Source: PALSA-894 sp034669145 (GTDB lineage: Bacteria > Pseudomonadota > Alphaproteobacteria > Rhizobiales > Xanthobacteraceae). Taken from it: 64,000 nt of DNA. Below, one piece after another: positions 10,158 to 17,904 of the stretch. Location: NCBI GenBank assembly GCA_034669145.1, contig JAXDNY010000268.1, positions 22,020 to 86,019 of the forward strand, given 5' to 3'. Below the pieces are notes generated by a model. It saw only the letters and a program-made list of their open reading frames with translations, was not told the DNA's origin and did not search any database. The first letter of the stretch is position 1. Each line of letters begins with the position of its first letter. The position numbers and the translations under genes are program-made.

Positions 10158-11957
10158 TCAGTTGATCTTCACCAGCGTGCCCTGGATCGTCATGATGCCG
10201 CTCGTCTTCAGCTCGGCCATGGCGTTCGCGCTCATCGCGTACTTCGCATTGGCCTGTTCGGTGATGTTGAGAGCCTTGAGCGAGGCGTCCGCCGTCGCCT
10301 CCATGGCGAGGCTGGCGCCGGCTTTGATGCTGATATTGGTCTTGGCCGTCATCTTGATTTCCGACGCGCTGTCGATCGCGATGCCGCTCTTGCCGAGCAC
10401 GATGGAATTCTTGTTGCTGTCGCGGATCGCGATCTCGCCGTCCTTGTCGGAGAGCGTGATGCTGTGCCCGCCCGGCGTCTTGATCACGATGATCTTGTCT
10501 TTCTCGTCGAACGTCACCTCCATCTTGGCGCGGGTGACGATCGCCTTCATGTCGTTCTTGTCGTTCGGCGGGTAGGCCGGCGCCCGCTTGCTGCTGTATA
10601 CGCTGCCGAGGATGATCGGGCTGCGCGGATCCTCGTTCATGAAGCCGAGGATCACCTCGTCGCCGACCTCGGGGTAGAACACGCCGCCGAACCCGCTCGA
10701 CGCATAGAGGCCGCCGAGCCGCGCCCACACGCCTTCGCTTTCGCCGGCGAGCAAGGGCAGCGTGACGAGCACGCGGTGATCGCCGTCGGGGTCTTCGTGT
10801 ACCTGCTTCACGAGGCCGGTGTGCAGCCCTTGCGCCGGCGGCAATTGTCCGGCGGCCGGCGGGTCGGCGATATTCGGCGCATCGGCCGCGAAGGTGCTTG
10901 CCGAGAGGCCGAACTCCACGCTGGTCAGCCACCGGTTGTCGGCGATCGCGTGGTGCGTGCCGGTGACATAGGCGTTCCCGGAGAGGCGCGGCCCGACGCC
11001 CGCGAGCGCGATCATCTTGCCGACCTTGGCGAGCGGACTGCCCTGGAAGCGCACCTGGCCGCAGACGCGCGCGAGACGGGCGCGCATCAGCGCGGCCGAG
11101 GACCAACTGTCGAGCTCGTCCTTCGACAGCATCGCGGCGCTCTGGCGTGGCGCCGCCGTGAGCCCGAAGACGCCGGCGAGCGTATTCGCCTCGATGTTGC
11201 CCGGTGCCGTCACGGCGTCGTCGGCGGCCACGCCTTCGAGGATCGCCTGGGTGGTGTAGCTCCACGACCGGCTCACCGCCCCGCCTCTGGCGAGTGGCGC
11301 TGCGGCATCGACCTCCGCCTCGAAGGCGAGCATGGAATCGCCGTACTCGATCTCGAGCACGGGATCGCCCGCCGTATCCGGCGCAACGACGTCGACCTTG
11401 CCGGCATCGACGATGACCAGGAGCCCGTTCGCCTCCGCCCGCGTCAGCAGCATGTCCCAGTCGGAAGCATGAAACTGGACGATCGCGTCCTGCTGCACCG
11501 TCGGGGCCTTGTTCGTCCCGGCCGTCAGACCATTCTCGCTGATCAGCGCTGCCACCACGTCGTGATCGCTCTTTTTCTTGAACACCGCGTTCCTGCGCTG
11601 CAACGTCATCTTCAGCGCATCGTCCCGCATCTCGACCACCAGGCGCGACGGCGCGTCGGGCGCGATGTCGAGCCCGTGCTTGACGATGACGCCGGAGAAG
11701 ATCGGTTCGCTGCCGTCGTCATAGCCGGCCGCGATCGTCACTTTGTTGCCCGGCCGAAACGTGTCCGCTTCGCTGAGCGGAAACTCCTGGTCCGACGGCT
11801 CGCCGTCGTTGATCACGAGCCGCGCGCGCGGCACGCGGTTGATCGCATTCCAGATCTCCACCGAGACGATCTTGTCGGAATCGAACGCCTTCCCCTCGAC
11901 CGTGATGGCGAGCACGAGGTTGCGGCTGTCGTTCAGCGCGGGCGACGGCGCCGGCAT
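10158..11957 (-). CDS. VgrG-like spike protein (Afp8-like)
   Basis: A 599-aa spike trimer subunit. The first 340 residues resemble the gp27-like hub (VSVEIWNAINRVPRARLVI, PIFSGVIVKHGLDI). Around residues 370-455 is the gp5-like OB fold (GLHTGLVKQVHEDPDGDHRV, then VYSSKRAPAY). The C terminus from about 480 is a repetitive beta-helix of alternating small and hydrophobic residues (SITLSDKDGEIAIRDSNKNS, KTNISIKAGASLAMEATADA). No C-terminal effector domain follows. The ATG at 11957 shares one base with the upstream stop (TGATG); a GTG one codon earlier is possible. It carries PAAR at its tip and sits on the LysM/gp25 baseplate hub. Confidence 0.92.
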   Translation of the reverse strand: MPAPSPALNDSRNLVLAITVEGKAFDSDKIVSVEIWNAINRVPRARLVINDGEPSDQEFPLSEADTFRPGNKVTIAAGYDDGSEPIFSGVIVKHGLDIAPDAPSRLVVEMRDDALKMTLQRRNAVFKKKSDHDVVAALISENGLTAGTNKAPTVQQDAIVQFHASDWDMLLTRAEANGLLVIVDAGKVDVVAPDTAGDPVLEIEYGDSMLAFEAEVDAAAPLARGGAVSRSWSYTTQAILEGVAADDAVTAPGNIEANTLAGVFGLTAAPRQSAAMLSKDELDSWSSAALMRARLARVCGQVRFQGSPLAKVGKMIALAGVGPRLSGNAYVTGTHHAIADNRWLTSVEFGLSASTFAADAPNIADPPAAGQLPPAQGLHTGLVKQVHEDPDGDHRVLVTLPLLAGESEGVWARLGGLYASSGFGGVFYPEVGDEVILGFMNEDPRSPIILGSVYSSKRAPAYPPNDKNDMKAIVTRAKMEVTFDEKDKIIVIKTPGGHSITLSDKDGEIAIRDSNKNSIVLGKSGIAIDSASEIKMTAKTNISIKAGASLAMEATADASLKALNITEQANAKYAMSANAMAELKTSGIMTIQGTLVKIN

Positions 11958-12658
11958 CACACGTGTCCGGCAAGCGGCGGGAACACCAGCTGCATGCCGG
12001 GCCGCAGGTCGCGAAACCCGCTAAGCCCGTTCGCGTCCGCGACCTGCGTGTAATAGCCGCTGCGCCCGTACACGCGGTCGCACAGCAAAGGCAGCGTGTC
12101 GCCGGCTTCAACGGTCAGGACGTGCGTGAGATCGGGCGAGCTCTTTTTCGTTCTGGCCCGCAATTCGTATTCGTCGGTGTAACCCAGGAACGTGGCGGTC
12201 GCCTTGGCGCGGAGCGGAATCCCGTTCGGCGTGAACAGCGTATAGCTCAGGATCAGCGATTTCAGCCGGCATTTGAACAGCAGCAGGCCCCACACGAGCT
12301 TGAGAAAATAGGGACTGTGGATGCCGCCGTCGTACGCGCAGGTCACGGCTTTCAAAGCCTCGATTTGCAGTGTGATCCCGAGAGGCGCGGCGGGCACGAC
12401 GCCGGGTGCGACCGGCACCACGCCGGTCGCGTCGAAGACGAACTCGAAGACGACCGTCTCTTTTTCGATCTTGTCGAACAGCGGAGACCCTCCTGCGCTG
12501 CCCGCGGCCTTCTGGTCGTTGTAACGGACGTCGAAGGATCTGCTGTATTTGTTCGGGTTGATCGGGATCCGCAACGGCGGAAGGCGCGCCAGCGTCGAGA
12601 ACGTCTCGTCCGTGTAGGCGATGATCACAAGCTTCTCGAGTGCACCCGCCCCCAGCAT
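11957..12658 (-). CDS. LysM-containing baseplate hub protein (Afp7-like)
   Basis: A 233-aa protein with the Afp7/gp53-like layout. The N-terminal two thirds contain INPNKYSRSFDVRYNDQ, the region that contacts tube and hub in this family, followed by an aromatic stretch (YFLKLVWGLLLFKCRLK). The C-terminal 55 residues form a LysM-like module (LTHVLTVEAGDTLPLLCDRV ending in LRPGMQLVFPPL). In eCIS these proteins join the inner baseplate to the first tube ring, and the LysM part helps assembly rather than binding the host wall. The gene lies between the DUF5908-like gene and the spike gene, overlapping the latter by one base. Confidence 0.88.
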   Translation of the reverse strand: MLGAGALEKLVIIAYTDETFSTLARLPPLRIPINPNKYSRSFDVRYNDQKAAGSAGGSPLFDKIEKETVVFEFVFDATGVVPVAPGVVPAAPLGITLQIEALKAVTCAYDGGIHSPYFLKLVWGLLLFKCRLKSLILSYTLFTPNGIPLRAKATATFLGYTDEYELRARTKKSSPDLTHVLTVEAGDTLPLLCDRVYGRSGYYTQVADANGLSGFRDLRPGMQLVFPPLAGHV

Positions 12659-12659
12659 G

Positions 12660-12830
12660 TCAGCGCTCCGAGCGCGTTTTCAGGATGGCCATGACGCGGC
12701 GGACGCAATCCTCCACAATGGCGTCATGCGCGCGGTCGTCGCGCTCCTCGCCGACGACGGCCCGCGCCGGCGCGGGAGCTTCTTCGCCGACCCGCATGCG
12801 GATACCGATCTCGCGGATTTCCAACGGCAT
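12660..12830 (-). CDS. Small eCIS protein (DUF5908, Afp6-like)
   Basis: A 56-aa gene below usual size cut-offs, found by translating the gap between the second tube gene and the LysM gene. It begins MPLEIREIGIRMRV, the conserved start of the small Afp6/DUF5908 proteins, and continues as a charged helix ending KTRSER. The ATG at 12830 follows an AAGGG ribosome site about eight bases upstream. The stop is one base from the LysM gene start, and the upstream gene ends 13 bases before, so it is embedded in the operon at exactly the Afp6 position. The role of Afp6 proteins is not well defined. Confidence 0.82.
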   Translation of the reverse strand: MPLEIREIGIRMRVGEEAPAPARAVVGEERDDRAHDAIVEDCVRRVMAILKTRSER

Positions 12831-12843
12831 TTCGAACCCTTGT

Positions 12844-13347
12844 TCAGCCCGCTCGCGGAACAGACATCTGCCGCGTGAAGTAGTTGTAGGAAAGCTCCAT
12901 CGTCTCGGTCAGGATCGCGTTCTGCATCGAGTCCATCGGCGAGATATCCCAGCTCACCGGGTAGGCGTTCTCGAACGTCCAGATGATCAGCGGATCGAAC
13001 TTCTCGTTGCGCAACGTCACGATCACCGGGCGGGGCCGGATCGGTTTTGCGAAAGTGCCGCCCAGCGTGTCGCTGACCCATTGCGCCAGGCGCGAGGTCT
13101 CCGCCACCACGCCGCGTTTCAGCACGAGATTGGAATAAGTCGGGGGCTTCGGGAGGCGATGCACGAACCGGTTTTCGCCTCCCTCTGCGACGTCTTCGTG
13201 AGTGAACTGCACCTTGATGCCGGAGACCTCCTGGAAGCTCGCATCGGCGGTCGCGCCGTTGGCCGAGCTTCCGGAGATGCCGTCCACCCAGACGGCGAAA
13301 TGAAACGCTACGGCCGGATAGTACGGAGCGTTCATTTCCTTCGGCAT
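12844..13347 (-). CDS. eCIS inner tube protein 2 (Afp5/gp19-like)
   Basis: A 167-aa tail-tube paralog of the gp19/Hcp-fold family. Typical features are the early YYPAVAFHFAVWVDGI strand, EVSGIKVQF, the LPKPPTYSNLVLKRGVV segment and the final VSWDISPMDSMQNAILTETM, then ELSYNYF. In Afp-type systems a second tube protein of this size (Afp5) forms the first ring on the spike. The ATG at 13347 overlaps the stop of the main tube gene by one base; an internal ATG four codons later is a possible alternative. Sequences upstream of 13347 in this frame are shadow of the tube gene. Confidence 0.9.
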   Translation of the reverse strand: MPKEMNAPYYPAVAFHFAVWVDGISGSSANGATADASFQEVSGIKVQFTHEDVAEGGENRFVHRLPKPPTYSNLVLKRGVVAETSRLAQWVSDTLGGTFAKPIRPRPVIVTLRNEKFDPLIIWTFENAYPVSWDISPMDSMQNAILTETMELSYNYFTRQMSVPRAG

Positions 13348-13805
13348 TACGCGGCTTTCACTTCGAGCGTCTCGTAGGCGAGCTCGATCGATTCCACGGC
13401 CACCTCGTTGCCCTCGGACTTGAGGTCGGTGCCGGTGACCTTGGTCGGCCAGGCGTTGTGCAGCGTCCACACCATCTTCGAGTCGCCCGTTTCATCGAGC
13501 AGGTTGATGACCACCGAGCGGCGCTTGATGATGTTCATCTTGATCTCGGAGAACCAGGTCCAGAACTTCGAATCCTTGACGAAGATGCCCTTGCGCATCG
13601 TCACGTTGGTGACGCTGCCCAGCCCGGGCATCTTGATCGGGTAGAACACCTTGCTGTCGCCGTGGCGATACTCGATCGGCTTGACGTCCGCCTCGAGCCC
13701 GCTCACCTCGGAGAACTTCACGTCCTTGTCGTCGCCGAGCTGAACCGAGAAATAGAACTTCGGCAGCGGCCAGGTATTGCCCTGCTTGTCGCCTTCGTCA
13801 GCCAT
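13347..13805 (-). CDS. eCIS main inner tube protein (Afp1/gp19-like)
   Basis: A 152-aa tube protein of the phage T4 gp19-like family. Landmarks are PLPKFYFSVQLGDDKDVKFS, EVSGLEADVKPIEYR, MPGLGSVTNVTMRKGIFVKD and the C-terminal ESIELAYETLEV. Rings of this protein form the rigid tube that is driven into the target. It precedes its shorter paralog (12844-13347) by a one-base overlap and follows the sheath gene by 52 bases. The ATG at 13805 is the natural start, with AGGAG about seven bases upstream in the sheath-tube gap. Confidence 0.93.
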   Translation of the reverse strand: MADEGDKQGNTWPLPKFYFSVQLGDDKDVKFSEVSGLEADVKPIEYRHGDSKVFYPIKMPGLGSVTNVTMRKGIFVKDSKFWTWFSEIKMNIIKRRSVVINLLDETGDSKMVWTLHNAWPTKVTGTDLKSEGNEVAVESIELAYETLEVKAA

Positions 13806-13857
13806 TTGGATCTCCTGTCGAGGTTGTTGGTGTGCCTGTCAGCGGGACGATGGCGGC

Positions 13858-15846
13858 TTAGGCCGCGCCGCCCTGCATCTGCTGCTGGAAGCTGAGGATG
13901 ATGAATTCGGCCGGACGCACCATCTGCAGCTTGATCTGGACGATCATCCTGCCTTCGAGCACGTCCTGCGCCGTCATGGTGCTGCCGAGGCCGCACTGGA
14001 CCGAGAACGCTTCGTTCGGCGTCGCGCCCATCAGGCCGCCCGCCTGCCACACGCCGCGCAGGAAGCCGCCGACCATCGACGCCACGGTGACCCAGGTCCG
14101 TCCGACGTTCGGCTCGAACACGAACTTGTTGAGCGCGAGCTCGACCGACTGCTCGATATAGATCAGCGCGCGCCGCACCTGGATGTAGCGCCAGTCGTTG
14201 CTGTTGCCGTCGAGCGTGCGCGCGCCCCACACCAGCGTGCCGCGGCCGACGAACTCGCGGATGGCGTTGATCGCCTTCCCGTCAACCGGCATGTTGAGAT
14301 TTTCCTGGTGCTTGTTGCTGAAGCTGAGCATCGGCGCGATCACCGCGTTGAGGCCGACATTGGCGGGCGCGTTCCACACTCCGCGCAGCGTATCGTTCTG
14401 GGTATAGACGCCGGCCATCGCGGCGCTCGGCGGCAGCAAGCCAAGCTTGGCGGCCATCGCCTTGTAGATCTCCTTGAGCGCCGGAACCTGTGCGGTGAGG
14501 CCTTCGTTGATCTTCTTCACCTGCGCCCAATACTCGTCACGCGTGAGCTTGTTGTCTTTCTTGTCCTGCTGCACTTGTCTGATCGCGCTCAAGTACGATG
14601 TGCCGATCTCGCGGGCCTTGGTGGTCAGCGTCAGCTCCTTGGGCATCGACGCCAGCCAGGCCGGCTGCGGCTTGGCGGGCGGCGAAGCTGGTGCGGTGGA
14701 CTGCTTGGCCTCTTCGCCCAGAGGCTTGGCCTCTGCGCCCGGCTGCTTGCTCTCTGCGCTCTTGTCCGCGAGCGCAGGCTTCTTCTCATCCGGCTTGGCC
14801 TCTGCGCCCGGCTGCTTGCTCTCTGCGGTCTTGTCCGCGAGCGCAGGCTTAGGATCCGGATAGAGCCGATTGGCTTCGGCAAGCAGGGCCCAGGCGATGG
14901 AGCCGGGCGTGCCCTCCTCCAGCTCGGAAAAATTGGTGAAGTCGAGCTCGCTCGGGTCCACGATCGATGTGCGCAGGAACGGCGCGTAGGCCATGCCGTA
15001 TTTCAGCGCCGCGCTCGGCGCGGAGATCCCCGCGCGGAATTTCTGGACGACGTCGTCGAGGGTGTCGAGCGAGAAGTCCTGCGGCGCCCAGATGTCGAGA
15101 ATGGCCACGCGGTCCTGCTTGGCCAGGCATTGCGTGAGCATCTCGTTCACAAGCGTGTGGTACTGCGCCAGATCATCCAGAAGCACCGCCTCGGGAATGA
15201 CCAGCATGGTCGGTCCGACCAGGTCCTTAACGGCGTCGAGCCCCTTCTTTAGCGCGTCAGAAGCGACTTTACCCTCGTAGTCGCCGACCGAGACGATGTA
15301 GCAGCTGCCGCCGCCGTTCGCGTAGAACAGCCGCAGCGCGTTGAACAGGTAGTGGCGGATGTCGCCGTAGTCCAAGGTGAAACGCCGCTCGCCGAGTGCG
15401 ACATCGGCGGGTCCCAACCGTTCGGTTTTGACGGCATCCTTCGCCGTGCGGACCTTGCCCAGTGCCTCATTGTGAGCAGCCTCCTTCTCCCCAACGTCAC
15501 CTGCCTTCGTCCTCTTCTCGGCATCGGTGTTGGCTACTACATCGTTGGCCCTCTTCAGCGCCGCCGCCGCCTCCTCCTCCTTCGCCTGGGCCTCCGCCAG
15601 CGCCTTCTCGGCGGGAGGATCCGTCAGCTTGAACTTCGGTTCGAACGCGCCGCCGAAGACCGCCGCGTAGTCCGCCATCGAAGCGATGCGGATCGGCTGG
15701 AGATCCACGCTGCGTCCGTTCCTCTCGGCCCGTTCCGTGTAGCCGATGAACACCGGCACCGCGGTTTCGACACCCACGATGGAAGGCGGGAACGCGTCGA
15801 GCTCTTCGATATAGACGCCCGGGGTCTTGTATTGGACTACGGCCAT
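13858..15846 (-). CDS. eCIS contractile sheath protein with two insertions (Afp2/3-like)
   Basis: A 662-aa sheath subunit. Conserved ends define it: N-terminal YKTPGVYIEELDAFPPSIVG and VPVFIGYTERA, and the C-terminal block with VWGARTLDGNSNDWRYIQVR, RRALIYIEQSVELALNKFVF and VRPAEFIILSFQQQ. These termini form the inter-subunit handshake that stores contraction energy. Two stretches are unusual: residues 75-148 are an Ala/Glu/Lys-rich probable coiled coil, and residues 333-377 are a 23-residue tandem repeat rich in Lys, Ala, Pro and Glu. Both probably project from the particle surface. Only one sheath gene is present, whereas Afp has three. It lies 49 bases after the 456-aa gene. Confidence 0.93.
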   Translation of the reverse strand: MAVVQYKTPGVYIEELDAFPPSIVGVETAVPVFIGYTERAERNGRSVDLQPIRIASMADYAAVFGGAFEPKFKLTDPPAEKALAEAQAKEEEAAAALKRANDVVANTDAEKRTKAGDVGEKEAAHNEALGKVRTAKDAVKTERLGPADVALGERRFTLDYGDIRHYLFNALRLFYANGGGSCYIVSVGDYEGKVASDALKKGLDAVKDLVGPTMLVIPEAVLLDDLAQYHTLVNEMLTQCLAKQDRVAILDIWAPQDFSLDTLDDVVQKFRAGISAPSAALKYGMAYAPFLRTSIVDPSELDFTNFSELEEGTPGSIAWALLAEANRLYPDPKPALADKTAESKQPGAEAKPDEKKPALADKSAESKQPGAEAKPLGEEAKQSTAPASPPAKPQPAWLASMPKELTLTTKAREIGTSYLSAIRQVQQDKKDNKLTRDEYWAQVKKINEGLTAQVPALKEIYKAMAAKLGLLPPSAAMAGVYTQNDTLRGVWNAPANVGLNAVIAPMLSFSNKHQENLNMPVDGKAINAIREFVGRGTLVWGARTLDGNSNDWRYIQVRRALIYIEQSVELALNKFVFEPNVGRTWVTVASMVGGFLRGVWQAGGLMGATPNEAFSVQCGLGSTMTAQDVLEGRMIVQIKLQMVRPAEFIILSFQQQMQGGAA
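14723..14850. repeat. 69-bp tandem repeat inside the sheath gene
   Basis: Two near-perfect copies of a 69-bp unit start at 14723 and 14792; the second copy is slightly incomplete. They encode the duplicated KPALAD..AESKQPGAEAKP segment of the sheath (residues 333-352 and 356-375). Being a multiple of three, the repeat can expand or contract without breaking the frame. Confidence 0.9.
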
Positions 15847-15895
15847 TGACCTGTTCCTTTCTGGGAAAACATGCGTTGCTCGGGCTCACTCGGGG

Positions 15896-17266
15896 TTACA
15901 GATAGACGAAGACTTCCGACGCGGCCGACGCGTCGGTCAGCGGCCGCCCGGCCGGCCGCGCGGTGATCCGCTCGGCCGATGGGGTCGGGAGACGTTCGAG
16001 CAGAATGCGCGCCGAGCCGTTGCCCGGACCGCCGCCTGCGCGCAGCCGCAGCGCGATGTCGGAGTGCCGCTGCAGCGGCATTGCTTTCCTGGCGACGAAG
16101 CGATGCGCCCACGCTCCGGTCGGCAGCTTCACCTGCTCGGGCGGGTGGAATTCGAGCGCGTCGTTCGGATCGGCCTTGATCGCGAGGCCCGCGACCGCGG
16201 CCTCGCCCGACGGCAGCACGATGTAATAGATCCAGGTCGTCTCGCGCGCGCCGAAGGAGAACTCGTAGTCGACCGGCGTGATGCGGCGCTGCGCCTCGGC
16301 ATTGGCCGCGGCATGGGTCATATTGTTCGGAAGCTGTTCCGGCAGCTCGATCGGATAGCTGCCCGACACGGTATTCGGATCATCGGCCTCGGGATTTGCC
16401 AGGAACAGATCCGCCAGCAACAGCGGCGCGGTCCGCGTGCCGGAATAGAAGAATTCGGTCAGGCGCGACTCGACCGTCTCGTGACTCTTGTTGATGCCCT
16501 TGACCTCGTGACTGAACAGCCCGGGCGTTTCATTCGCCATGGAGACGTTCACATCCGAACCGGGCTTGAGGCGCACGCGCGCCGGAAGCTCGGGCCGCTT
16601 GTCCCCCGGCACCTCATCCGGCGGGAGGTAATCCGGATCGGCGCGCAGCAGCGCCCGGCCGGACGTGCTGTAGAGGACGAACGCGGTCGCATCCGGCGGC
16701 GTTGGGATGTGCAGATGCTCCGGCGAAAAAATCGCCGGCGGCAGACGGCGGCAGTGCGGCGCCCATTCCGAATAGAGTTTCGCGGGTTGGCCGGACTGTT
16801 TCGCATGCGGCGGGCGCACGAAGCGATTGGACAGATAGAGCGCATACTCGCCCGCCCCCATGCCGTACGGCATCAGCATCGGGATCGCGGTGAAGTTCGC
16901 GAAGAGGTCGTTCGTGAGGCTGAGCGTGAAGGTCAGCCGGGTCCAGGATCCCTTGTAGGAGGTTTCCCTGTCGCCGGCGTGGGTCGTCCGCGCGTCTCGC
17001 CGGACCCTGCGCTCGTCGTGCAGGAAGCGGACGATTCCCGCGGACCGGGCGGTATGATAGATGATGTCGATCCCGCCGCGGCGCGGCCGCGCGATCAGGC
17101 CGAGGGTGGACATCAGCGCCTGGGTCGGACCCGTCGGCGCGATCGCGAAGTCCGGGCACGGGTCGCCGCCGTAGAAATCGTGCCGCAACGTGAGCGACAT
17201 CAGCCGCCGGTAGGACGCCTGCCCCTCCGCGGCATGCTCTGCAAGATCAGCAAGATCGGTTGCCAT
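15896..17266 (-). CDS. Uncharacterised eCIS-associated protein, 456 aa
   Basis: I do not recognise the family with certainty. The protein starts MATDLADLAEHAAEGQASYR, then RRLMSLTLRHDFYGGDPCPD, with GGGAAAG ribosome-site sequence just upstream of the ATG at 17266; the frame extends further upstream only as shadow of the DUF4255 gene. It has no signal peptide or membrane segment. The middle is mixed beta sequence (WTRLTFTLSLTNDLFANFTA, and WIYYIVLPSGEAAVAGLAIK) and it contains many Pro and Tyr residues, like a structural particle protein. Its position between the tube-terminator and sheath genes suggests a cap, terminator or sheath-accessory role. That role is inference. Confidence 0.75.
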   Translation of the reverse strand: MATDLADLAEHAAEGQASYRRLMSLTLRHDFYGGDPCPDFAIAPTGPTQALMSTLGLIARPRRGGIDIIYHTARSAGIVRFLHDERRVRRDARTTHAGDRETSYKGSWTRLTFTLSLTNDLFANFTAIPMLMPYGMGAGEYALYLSNRFVRPPHAKQSGQPAKLYSEWAPHCRRLPPAIFSPEHLHIPTPPDATAFVLYSTSGRALLRADPDYLPPDEVPGDKRPELPARVRLKPGSDVNVSMANETPGLFSHEVKGINKSHETVESRLTEFFYSGTRTAPLLLADLFLANPEADDPNTVSGSYPIELPEQLPNNMTHAAANAEAQRRITPVDYEFSFGARETTWIYYIVLPSGEAAVAGLAIKADPNDALEFHPPEQVKLPTGAWAHRFVARKAMPLQRHSDIALRLRAGGGPGNGSARILLERLPTPSAERITARPAGRPLTDASAASEVFVYL

Positions 17267-17310
17267 GTCTTTCCCGGCGTCGTTTCGTTGCGGCGCGCAA
17301 TCCGTGTCGG

Positions 17311-17904
17311 CTATTCCGTCGTCGCCTCGCTTCCGGCTAATCCCGGCCTCTTCGCCGCCGGCACCAGGCCGGCGATCGCGCCGCTCGCGAACGGCAGCAT
17401 GCGCAGCCGGTAGAGCGCCGAAGGCAGATACTTCAGTCCCAGCATTCCCATCAGATGGTTCGTCTGCGTCAGGTCGAGGCTGACGAAATCGAGCGCGATC
17501 CTGTCGATCTCCCGCGCCAGGCCCGGCAGCCGGTCGTGTGTAAAAACCGGATTCTGCTGAAAGAATCCGATCGTGCGCGACAGCATGCCGAGGCCAGTTG
17601 GATAATTGCTCTCGCTGAAGTTCGCGACGAACAGCACGAACGCATTGACGTTGAGCGGCGCCGACACGATCGCGTACTGATCGCCCGAAGCCGGCACCGG
17701 GCCCGGGAACGTGCCGATCGTCTTGTCGCTCTGCAGCCCGACCAGCGCCATCACCAGCTTGTTGCGCGCGCTCTCCGACACGCGCCCGTCGGGATCGACC
17801 GGATTGGTCAGCGCCACCCACTCCTCGCTGCGCGGATCGGCGATCTGGAACGCCGCATCGAGCCGGTCGCGCAGCAGCTCAAGCGTGGATTGAAGCAGCG
17901 TCAT
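17311..17904 (-). CDS. eCIS tube terminator, DUF4255 (Afp16/Pvc16-like)
   Basis: A 197-aa DUF4255 protein (LLQSTLELLRDRLDAAFQIA, then NKLVMALVGLQSDKTIGTF, YPTGLGMLSRTIGFFQQNPV and LMGMLGLKYLPSALYRLRML). Family members such as Afp16 cap the tube and sheath at the distal end and limit length. The chosen ATG at 17904 has AAAGG five bases upstream; a longer in-frame start at 17922 lacks one. It is the first gene of the eCIS operon, ahead of the 456-aa gene by 44 bases, so the promoter should lie in the 0.8-kb gap upstream. Confidence 0.9.
   Translation of the reverse strand: MTLLQSTLELLRDRLDAAFQIADPRSEEWVALTNPVDPDGRVSESARNKLVMALVGLQSDKTIGTFPGPVPASGDQYAIVSAPLNVNAFVLFVANFSESNYPTGLGMLSRTIGFFQQNPVFTHDRLPGLAREIDRIALDFVSLDLTQTNHLMGMLGLKYLPSALYRLRMLPFASGAIAGLVPAAKRPGLAGSEATTE

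Noticed and set aside
10119..12053. 644-codon plus-strand open frame over the spike gene
   Set aside because: His/Arg-rich antisense shadow of the VgrG-like and LysM genes in high-GC DNA.
13777..17413. Two long plus-strand frames (491 and 528 codons) over the sheath and 456-aa genes
   Set aside because: Leu/Arg repeats are only the complement of the sheath repeat; no start context and no domain.
1..17904. Interpretation as a prophage or a type VI secretion system
   Set aside because: No capsid, terminase, integrase or lysis genes, and no TssJLM membrane-complex genes are seen; the DUF4255, DUF5908-like, LysM and CIS tape-measure genes favour an eCIS.
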